5,760 nt of DNA from Gemmatimonadaceae bacterium. GTDB lineage: Bacteria; Gemmatimonadota; Gemmatimonadetes; Gemmatimonadales; Gemmatimonadaceae. Made by a program: the position numbers and the translations under genes. Under the pieces are notes generated by a model. It was not told where the DNA came from and did not search any database. It worked only from the letters and a program-made list of their open reading frames with translations. The stretch spans positions 1 to 5,760 of the forward strand of contig JAICUE010000191.1 of the NCBI GenBank assembly GCA_025936015.1, read 5' to 3'. Below, in pieces: positions 1 through 4,377 of this stretch. The first letter of the stretch is position 1. Each line of letters begins with the position of its first letter.

Positions 1-299
1 CCGGGCGAGGTGTAGCGCTGCGGCTCGCCGCCGCTCGTGTTCGCGACCCATACCTCGCTGTGCCGCTTGTTCTCCGCCTCGCGGACGGTCGTGACGGTGA
101 ACGCGACGCGCTTCCCATCGGGGGAAAGCGCGGGCGAGGTCACCGTCGTGAGGCGATACCAGTCGGTCGGCGTGAAGGCCCGCTTCGCGCCGGTCGTCGA
201 GCGAGGCGCGGAGCCCCTGGCGCTACCCTGTGCGGCACCTTGCGCGCAGGGAATCGCGAGGGCGGCGATGATGGCAAGCGAACGGACGATCTGGATCAA
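1..299 (-). CDS. S9-family (prolyl oligopeptidase-like) peptidase, N-terminal part, cut by window edge
   Basis: Only the first 99 codons are visible; the gene runs off the left edge. The protein starts with a Sec-type signal peptide: one arginine near residue 6, a hydrophobic stretch LAIIAALAIP at about 8-17, then an Ala/Gln/Gly cleavage region. After a short low-complexity linker comes DWYRLTTVTSPALSPDGKRV (about 46-65), followed by a strand ending in EVWVAN. This is the first blade of a PD40/TolB-like beta-propeller, typical of secreted S9 peptidases (DPP-IV or acylaminoacyl-peptidase type) that cleave peptides in the periplasm. The catalytic alpha/beta hydrolase domain would lie outside the window, so peptidase activity is inferred from family resemblance. 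The start is taken as TTG at 297-299, because no in-frame ATG exists between the upstream stop (369-371) and the propeller. No clear Shine-Dalgarno sequence is seen. A propeller protein without the peptidase domain remains possible. Confidence 0.75.
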   Translation of the reverse strand, partial: MIQIVRSLAIIAALAIPCAQGAAQGSARGSAPRSTTGAKRAFTPTDWYRLTTVTSPALSPDGKRVAFTVTTVREAENKRHSEVWVANTSGGEPQRYTSP

Positions 300-342
300 A
301 GGCGGGGACGAAGCGGGTCGTGGGGCAAAGGGCCAGGCGAGA

Positions 343-355
343 CGAAAGCTAATCG
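343..355 (-). repeat. 13-base motif CGATTAGYTTTCG, copy 1
   Basis: On the minus strand this reads CGATTAGCTTTCG, in the gap between the DUF4442 gene and the S9 peptidase gene, 43 bases before the proposed TTG start. TAGCTTTC resembles the Bacteroidota-type -7 element TAnnTTTG except for the last base, and a TTGA lies 17 bases upstream (TTGA-N17-TAGCTTTC). This makes it a weak promoter candidate for the peptidase gene. Confidence 0.35.
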
Positions 356-368
356 CCGGGCGACGCGC

Positions 369-839
369 TCAACCGCCGCGCTTGACCGGACCGACCCGCC
401 AGATGGCCCGCGCGCGGGCGACGACGTTACCCGATTCGTCGCGTACTTCGACTGGGATCTCGATGTCTTCGTCACGTTCGCCGCTCGGCGCAGCGAAGCT
501 CGAAGAGCCAACCAGGGTGCCGCGGGCTTTCTTCAGGAACTCGACGGTGAGCGAAAGAAGAATCGTGCGGCCGCGTGGCTGGACGGCGTAGGCGAGCGGC
601 AGCCCGGTCGAGAGCTCGGCGATGTTCGCGAGCGCGATCGCGTGGACCGATCGCAGATGGTTACGAACGGCTCGCCGGTCGCGCATCTCGATGCGAGCGC
701 CAGAGGCGCTAAGCTCGAGGACACGCGGCTTGATGCTCCCGGTGTACGGCACGATCCGGCCGAGGAGCAGCGAGAATATTCTTTTTCCGCCCGGTCGGCC
801 GGCGAGGCGATCCCAGAGCGAGCGAATGTCAGCGGCCAT
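369..839 (-). CDS. DUF4442 hotdog-fold protein, probable acyl-CoA thioesterase-like
   Basis: This 156-residue protein matches the usual size and layout of DUF4442 (hotdog superfamily) proteins. Residues 1-30 are an amphipathic N-terminal segment (MAADIRSLWDRL), followed by a first strand region around 38-52. The central helix region NHLRSVHAIALANIAELSTG (60-79) carries the N-H-x-x-S-V-H-A pattern seen where hotdog thioesterases bind substrate. Later strands include TILLSLTVEFLKKARGTLVG (92-111) and IEIPVEVRDESGNVVARARA (126-145). Family members are cytosolic and are thought to act on acyl-CoA-type thioesters, but the substrate of this one cannot be read from the sequence. The ATG at 837-839 is preferred. 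An in-frame ATG at 977 would add 46 Arg/Ser-rich residues unlike the family and would overlap the upstream gene. It lies 73 bases after the MhqD-like hydrolase gene and may be the third gene of that transcript. Confidence 0.82.
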   Translation of the reverse strand: MAADIRSLWDRLAGRPGGKRIFSLLLGRIVPYTGSIKPRVLELSASGARIEMRDRRAVRNHLRSVHAIALANIAELSTGLPLAYAVQPRGRTILLSLTVEFLKKARGTLVGSSSFAAPSGERDEDIEIPVEVRDESGNVVARARAIWRVGPVKRGG

Positions 840-912
840 TGTCGGACGTCGGGAGGCGAGCGGTTTCGCGCGGATGCGGGAAGATCGGCGCGCGCTCACC
901 ACCGGGCAAGCG

Positions 913-1545
913 TCAGGCGCCGGCGAGCCACCGCTTCGCGCCGTCGATGTCTTCGCCGGTGAGCCCGTGACCTGCATTTCGCCACTCGAGCGTCACATCG
1001 GCGCCGGTATCACGCAAGAGCTCATCAAGACGCCGGACGTTGTCGGCCGGGATGATCGGGTCGCGCTGTCCCGCTCCGATATAGACTCGCGTCCCAACCG
1101 CCGCGCGATCGGGAGTTGTCTCGGCCGGCACCATGGCGCGGAAGAGGATCGACTGGCGGATCAGACCCGGATGCCGCAGGAGCACGTTGGCGGCGATATT
1201 CGCGCCGTTGGAGAACCCGATCGCGGTCAGCCTGGTGAGATCGAACTCATAGGCGGTTGCAGCCGCACGCACGAAGTCTGCAAGCTGGGTCGTCCGCTTG
1301 GCGAGATCATCGAGGTCGAAGACGCCTTCGGCGAGCCGCCGAAAGAATCGGGGCATCGTGCCCTCGAGCACGTTCCCGCGGAGCGCGAGCACGCTCGCGC
1401 CGGGGAGGAGCATCGTGGCGAGGGGGAGCAGGTCGTCCTCGTTCCCGCCGGTGCCATGGAGCAGTAGCGCGATACGTTCATCGCCGGGAATCCAGCGATG
1501 AACGTAGGCGGAAAGTGCAGAGCTGTCAGCGTTTGCCGTAGTCAT
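913..1545 (-). CDS. MhqD-type alpha/beta hydrolase (phospholipase/carboxylesterase family)
   Basis: This 210-residue cytosolic alpha/beta hydrolase has a recognisable triad. The oxyanion-side motif HGTGGNEDDL is at 30-39. The nucleophile elbow GFSNGA at 110-115 carries Ser112. The acid is probably Asp162 in GQRDPIIP, and His193 lies in AGHGL. The segments LRGNVLEGTMPRFFRRLAEG (55-74) and NGANIAAN are characteristic of the subgroup that includes Bacillus MhqD and small carboxylesterases, which hydrolyse ester bonds. The true substrate is unknown. The ATG at 1543-1545 gives the family length. Extending upstream to 1830 would overlap the nitroreductase gene with arginine-rich sequence unlike the family. 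The gene starts 23 bases after the nitroreductase stop codon, so the two are probably co-transcribed. The pairing suggests a role in quinone or electrophile detoxification, by analogy with the MhqR regulon of Bacillus. No clear Shine-Dalgarno sequence is seen. Confidence 0.88.
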   Translation of the reverse strand: MTTANADSSALSAYVHRWIPGDERIALLLHGTGGNEDDLLPLATMLLPGASVLALRGNVLEGTMPRFFRRLAEGVFDLDDLAKRTTQLADFVRAAATAYEFDLTRLTAIGFSNGANIAANVLLRHPGLIRQSILFRAMVPAETTPDRAAVGTRVYIGAGQRDPIIPADNVRRLDELLRDTGADVTLEWRNAGHGLTGEDIDGAKRWLAGA

Positions 1546-1568
1546 AACGGTCGCTCGATGGAGGGCGG

Positions 1569-2192
1569 TCAGCGGTAGGCGACGATGCGGTCGACCGGAT
1601 GGCGATGATGCGTAAAGCCTTCCTCGTCGGGCCGGCCGATCGCGACGAGGGCGGGGACTGCGACGTGGGAGGGAAGCCCGAGCGCGGCTTTCACCTTCGC
1701 CGGGTCGAAGCCGAGCATCGGCGAGGTGCCGTAGCCGAGGGACGAGGCGGCGAGGAGAAGATAGCCAAGAGCGATGTAGCCCTGGCTCGCGCCCCATTGT
1801 TCGCGCTCCGCGTCGGTCTTCTGCGACCACGATTCGCGGAACCCCGCTGCACCCGCCGCACGCTTATCGGCGGGGATCCCGGGATGCATGATGTCGTCGA
1901 CGTTGTCGAGGACCTGCTTCATGTCGGTGTAGAGCACGATGACGGCGGGCGCGCCGGTGACCTGCTTCTGGCCGTTGGCCGCGGCGCCGAGCTTCGCTTT
2001 CAGCTCGGGGTCAGTCACGACGACGAAGCGCCATGGCTGCACATTGAACGCCGAAGGCGCGAGCCGGACGATCTCGAAGATCCGCTCGAGGTCCTCGCGC
2101 GGAATCGGCTCCTGCCGGTAGACACGAATCGAACGACGGGCCGCGGCCGCGGCGGCCACATCGAGGGTCTGGGTTTCGGTTTCGAAGCTCAT
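1569..2192 (-). CDS. Nitroreductase-family FMN oxidoreductase, MhqN/YodC-like
   Basis: This 207-residue protein is a typical single-domain nitroreductase: a dimeric cytosolic flavoenzyme that uses NAD(P)H to reduce nitro compounds or quinones. Visible motifs are the FMN-phosphate contact RRSIR (19-23), the substrate and flavin loop PSAFNVQPWRFVVV (46-59), SLGYGTSPMLGFD (151-163), and the C-terminal GRPDEEGFTHHRHPVDRIV (186-204). The PSAFNxQPWRF form and the close GRP ending fit the MhqN/YodC branch better than the NfsB branch, but this assignment rests on memory of the family. The length is normal and all landmarks are intact. The ATG at 2190-2192 sits just before an in-frame stop and leads into the domain at the expected distance. 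No strong ribosome binding site is visible. It is the first gene of the leftward group and is followed after 23 bases by the MhqD-type hydrolase. Divergent hslR starts 134 bases away. Confidence 0.9.
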   Translation of the reverse strand: MSFETETQTLDVAAAAAARRSIRVYRQEPIPREDLERIFEIVRLAPSAFNVQPWRFVVVTDPELKAKLGAAANGQKQVTGAPAVIVLYTDMKQVLDNVDDIMHPGIPADKRAAGAAGFRESWSQKTDAEREQWGASQGYIALGYLLLAASSLGYGTSPMLGFDPAKVKAALGLPSHVAVPALVAIGRPDEEGFTHHRHPVDRIVAYR

Positions 2193-2240
2193 CTATGATT
2201 CAGCTGGAAAAGGCCAAGGACAGCAACGGAGTCACTTCTC

Positions 2241-2250
2241 TCAGTACTGA
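2241..2250. promoter_or_regulatory. Perfect 10-base palindrome TCAGTACTGA, candidate operator
   Basis: TCAGTACTGA is identical to its reverse complement. The flanks continue the symmetry imperfectly: two of the next four base pairs on each side match, giving an 18-base partial dyad at 2237-2254. It lies about 50 bases upstream of the nitroreductase start, where a dimeric repressor could act. Nitroreductase genes of this type are often controlled by MarR or HxlR-type redox sensors, but no regulator gene is in the window. The operator role is inference. Confidence 0.3.
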
Positions 2251-2314
2251 AGGATATCGGCGATCGAATTGTTCCCTGCGCATTATCTTGCGGGTGGCAA
2301 TCGACGGGCCGAAC

Positions 2315-2320
2315 GGAGGA
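2315..2320 (+). promoter_or_regulatory. Shine-Dalgarno of hslR
   Basis: GGAGGA lies 6 bases before the ATG at 2327, an ideal anti-Shine-Dalgarno match and spacing. It fixes the hslR start and rules out the in-frame upstream ATG at 2195, which would add 44 residues absent from Hsp15 proteins. It is the only strong ribosome binding site that I see in the window. Confidence 0.85.
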
Positions 2321-2326
2321 AAGGGG

Positions 2327-2713
2327 ATGGACGAAGGCAGCAGCGGAGTTCGGGTCGACAAATGGCTGTGGGCCGCGCGGTTCTACAAGACGCGCTCGCT
2401 CGCCGCGGACGCGGTCACGAGCGGCAAGGTCGAGCTCAACGGCGAGCGGACGAAGCCGGCGAAGACGGTGAAGGCCGGCGACAGCGTGCGGATCCGGAGC
2501 GGGGTCTTCGAGCAGATCGTCACCGTGCGTGCCCTCTCGGACAAGCGCGGGCCGGCCACGGTCGCCCAGACGCTGTACGCCGAGACCGAGGAGAGCGCCG
2601 CGGCGCGCGCCAGGCTCGCCGAGCGGATGCGCTACGAGATGCCGGCCGCCGCGGAGAGCGGGCGGCCGAGCAAGAAGGGCCGGCGCGACATCGCCCGCCT
2701 GCGGAAGCGTTAG
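2327..2713 (+). CDS. hslR: Hsp15, S4-domain ribosome-associated heat shock protein
   Basis: This 128-residue protein aligns along its whole length with E. coli Hsp15 (HslR, about 133 residues). The S4 RNA-binding domain starts at residue 8 with RVDKWLWAARFYKTRSLA (8-25) and continues through SGKVELNGERTKPAKTVKAG (32-51) to about residue 68. The C-terminal part contains the family's E-T-x-E-S pattern (86-90) and a basic end GRPSKKGRRDIARLRKR (112-128) suited to rRNA contact. In E. coli, Hsp15 binds free 50S subunits that carry a nascent chain and helps to recycle stalled large subunits. The same role is inferred here. The start is set by a strong Shine-Dalgarno. It is the only plus-strand gene in the window. 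Its TAG stop lies inside one copy of the CGTTAGGC octamer, and only 5 bases separate it from the convergent GHL10 stop. A heat-shock promoter could not be identified. Confidence 0.93.
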   Translation: MDEGSSGVRVDKWLWAARFYKTRSLAADAVTSGKVELNGERTKPAKTVKAGDSVRIRSGVFEQIVTVRALSDKRGPATVAQTLYAETEESAAARARLAERMRYEMPAAAESGRPSKKGRRDIARLRKR

Positions 2714-2716
2714 GCG
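2708..2716 (+). repeat. CGTTAGGC octamer, copy 1
   Basis: CGTTAGGCG at the 3' end of hslR. The TAG stop codon of hslR is the central TAG of the motif. Other copies lie at 4258-4266, 4549-4556 and 5598-5606. Confidence 0.6.
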
Positions 2717-2723
2717 CCTTACG
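2708..2723. other. Near-palindrome holding both convergent stop codons
   Basis: The 16 bases CGTTAGGCGCCTTACG are self-complementary except for one T/T pair. They contain the hslR stop (TAG, 2711-2713, plus) and the GHL10-gene stop (TAA, 2721-2719, minus). A six-pair stem with one mismatch and a GCGC loop could form in either transcript. There is no T-tract on either side, so a classical bidirectional rho-independent terminator is not supported. Confidence 0.35.
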
Positions 2724-4326
2724 GCGCGGGGCTCGGGAGCGTCAGGCGGGCGGGAGCGCTCTCGTTGCCGGCGCGGTCGATCGCGGTGACGACGACCTCG
2801 GTGGCACCGGACGGCAGCGGGACACGGTCCTCCGTTGCCGGGATGATCGCCGTCGTCCACGGCGTCGCGGCCATCGTGTCGCTCCGGGTGCGCACGGTCC
2901 AGAGGAAGGGCGCCGATTTCTTCGCAGCGCTGATGGTCACGCGCATGGGCGTATGAAGCGTGTCCGGGCCATTGGCGGGAAGCTGGACGCCAGCGGGATG
3001 CAGTGTGAGCAGGGGCGCGGCCGGCGCGATGGAGTCGAGCCACGGGGACGCAGGGACGAGTGCCAGATCGCTGTACGGACCGGCGCGCAGCCGCTCGTGC
3101 AGCGAGTCGGGGTTCTCGAGGAACGCGCGACCGCTGAAATGGACGTTGCCGCTGGCGCCGCGCGTGGCGCGCGTCGAGTCGATCTGGTCGATAATCTCCT
3201 GCGCGCGCCAGCCGTGCTCACCGTTGGCTCCGGCCTTGTTGGTGTACTGGCCGGGCCAGATGTTGCGCTGCCTGACGTTCTGGTCGACCCACCAGTGCAG
3301 CAGCGTCGAGTAGCTGTGCGGGGTGTCGGCGATCGGCCAGTAGAGCTGCGGCGTGTAGTAGTCCACCCAACCCTCGCGGAGCCACTGCCGCGAATCCGCG
3401 TAGAGCTGGACGTACGCATCGAAACCGGTGATCGATGGCGGATTTCCCGGGCGCCAGATGCCGAATGGACTGACACCGAACTTCACCCACGGCTTGACGT
3501 CGTGCACACCGGTGTAGAGCTCGTGGACGAGCAGGTCGACGTTATGACGACGCCAGTCATCGCGTGAGAGCTGCCCGCCGGCGCTCCGATACTTGCGCCA
3601 GCTGCGGGCATCGGGGAATGCGATCTCGCGGCCGCGGCGGTCGTTCTCGCGGTACGGGTAGAAGTAGTCGTCGATGTGAACGCCGTCGATGTCATAACGG
3701 CGGACGACGTCGAGGACGACGCGCACGGTGCGGCGGCGAACGGACGGCTCGCCGGGATCCATCCAGAGGTACGGGCCGTACTTCTTCACGACCGCGGGCA
3801 TCGTCCGCGAGACGTGATTGGCGGCGTGGCGCGAGCGCTGGTCGGGGGTGCCGGCGCGATACGGGTTGAACCAGGCATGGAGCTCGAGGCCTCGCGCGTG
3901 CGCCTCCTTCACGGCGAAGGCGAGTGGATCGTACCACGGGGACGGCGCCTGGCCCTCGGTGCCGGTGAGGAACTCCGACCAGGGCTCGATCTTCGACGCA
4001 TAGAGCGCATCGGCGGCGGGGCGCACCTGCAACAGCACTGCGTTGAGATGAAGCGAGACCGCGCTGTCGAGCAGCGTGATCAACTCCGCCTGCTGCTCGG
4101 CGGTGGTCAGGCCGCGGCGCGACGGCCAATCGATGTTGCCGACCGTTGCGACCCAGACGCCGCGGAACTCGCGGCGGATCGGGGGCGGATTCGCCGGGGC
4201 CGAGGTCGCCGGGCCCGCCGGTGCCGCCGCGGTCGGTTGCGGCGATACCTGGGAGAGCGTTAGGCGGGGGGCGGCGGCGAGCAGGAGTGCAACGACGCAG
4301 AGCTGGAAATTGGAGGACGCGACCAT
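2719..4326 (-). CDS. Secreted GHL10 (DUF187) glycoside hydrolase-like protein, YngK/DigH-like
   Basis: This 535-residue exported protein has an N-terminal signal sequence (hydrophobic LCVVALLLAAAP at 9-20, few charges) and a Pro/Ala-rich linker at about 30-49. A glycoside hydrolase-like TIM-barrel of the GHL10 family follows. It opens with REFRGVWVATVGNIDWPS (52-69) and continues with NAVLLQVRPAADALY (95-109), LHAWFNPYRAG (149-159), DIDGVHIDDYFYPY (202-215), KFGVSPFGIWRP (272-283) and WVDYYTPQLYWPI (310-322). The acidic residues of DGVHIDDY are the best active-site candidates. From about 420 to 535 there is an Ig/FN3-like C-terminal domain ending VTAIDRAGNES. E. coli DigH of this family cleaves peptide-free peptidoglycan glycan strands; the substrate here is inferred, and another envelope or imported glycan is possible. 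The ATG at 4324-4326 is the only start, because an in-frame stop lies at 4336-4338. No Shine-Dalgarno is seen; an inverted repeat abuts the ATG. It lies 51 bases after the receptor gene, possibly in one operon. Confidence 0.88.
   Translation of the reverse strand: MVASSNFQLCVVALLLAAAPRLTLSQVSPQPTAAAPAGPATSAPANPPPIRREFRGVWVATVGNIDWPSRRGLTTAEQQAELITLLDSAVSLHLNAVLLQVRPAADALYASKIEPWSEFLTGTEGQAPSPWYDPLAFAVKEAHARGLELHAWFNPYRAGTPDQRSRHAANHVSRTMPAVVKKYGPYLWMDPGEPSVRRRTVRVVLDVVRRYDIDGVHIDDYFYPYRENDRRGREIAFPDARSWRKYRSAGGQLSRDDWRRHNVDLLVHELYTGVHDVKPWVKFGVSPFGIWRPGNPPSITGFDAYVQLYADSRQWLREGWVDYYTPQLYWPIADTPHSYSTLLHWWVDQNVRQRNIWPGQYTNKAGANGEHGWRAQEIIDQIDSTRATRGASGNVHFSGRAFLENPDSLHERLRAGPYSDLALVPASPWLDSIAPAAPLLTLHPAGVQLPANGPDTLHTPMRVTISAAKKSAPFLWTVRTRSDTMAATPWTTAIIPATEDRVPLPSGATEVVVTAIDRAGNESAPARLTLPSPAP
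4258..4266 (+). repeat. CGTTAGGC octamer, copy 2
   Basis: CGTTAGGCG on the plus strand, inside the signal-peptide region of the GHL10 gene. Read by that gene it gives CGC-CTA-ACG (Arg-Leu-Thr, residues 21-23), one of only two CTA leucine codons that I find in the window. Confidence 0.6.
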
Positions 4327-4345
4327 CGCCGAAAACTAATCGGCG
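4327..4345 (-). promoter_or_regulatory. Inverted repeat abutting the GHL10-gene start codon
   Basis: On the coding strand CGCCGA and TCGGCG form a perfect six-pair stem around the loop TTAGTTT, and the last base of the stem directly touches the ATG. If transcribed, the hairpin would cover the position of a ribosome binding site, and no Shine-Dalgarno is visible there. It could mark translational control, an RNA processing site between the receptor and hydrolase genes, or a promoter for a leaderless transcript. The function is inference; the repeat itself is directly visible. Confidence 0.4.
4330..4342 (-). repeat. 13-base motif CGATTAGYTTTCG, copy 2
   Basis: On the minus strand this reads CGATTAGTTTTCG, three bases upstream of the GHL10 ATG. 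It differs by one base from the copy at 343-355, upstream of the S9 peptidase gene on the same strand. The match covers AT-rich bases that are rare in this window. Confidence 0.4.
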
Positions 4346-4377
4346 TTCGGGCCGCGGCGCGGACGCTCCGTGCGCCG

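Larger units (their letters stand above)
2193..2326. promoter_or_regulatory. Divergent intergenic region between nitroreductase and hslR
   Basis: These 134 bases separate two divergent genes and are visibly more AT-rich than the surrounding coding DNA, so they should carry both promoters. I could not fit a convincing paired -35/-10 on either strand. A GATAAT on the minus strand (2287-2282) is a fair -10 candidate for the nitroreductase gene but lacks a good -35 at normal spacing. The region holds a perfect palindrome (2241-2250) and, at its right end, the Shine-Dalgarno of hslR. Confidence 0.6.

Noticed and set aside
240..250. Possible lipoprotein cysteine in the S9 peptidase signal peptide (AIPC)
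   Set aside because: Proline directly before the cysteine does not fit a lipobox; an ordinary signal peptidase I site nearby is more likely.
353..363. Palindrome TCGCCGGGCGA between the DUF4442 and S9 genes as a terminator
   Set aside because: It has no usable loop and no T-tract, and short GC palindromes are common in this DNA.
840..977. Upstream extension of the DUF4442 protein to the ATG at 977
   Set aside because: It would add 46 low-complexity residues and overlap the end of the hydrolase gene. The ATG at 839 gives the family length.
1546..1830. Upstream extension of the alpha/beta hydrolase to 1830
   Set aside because: The added residues are Arg/Pro-rich and come from the wrong frame of the nitroreductase gene. 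The ATG at 1545 fits the family.
2237..2254. Identification of the dyad as a true MhqR operator
   Set aside because: It shares only general symmetry and a TCTC-like edge with the Bacillus operator as I remember it, and the core differs.
2195..2326. Upstream start for hslR at 2195
   Set aside because: The 44 extra residues are not found in Hsp15 proteins, and an ideal GGAGGA sits before the ATG at 2327.
2193..2326. Sigma-70 promoters for hslR or the nitroreductase gene
   Set aside because: Single boxes such as GATAAT occur, but no -35 partner lies at 16-18 bases spacing, so no promoter is called.
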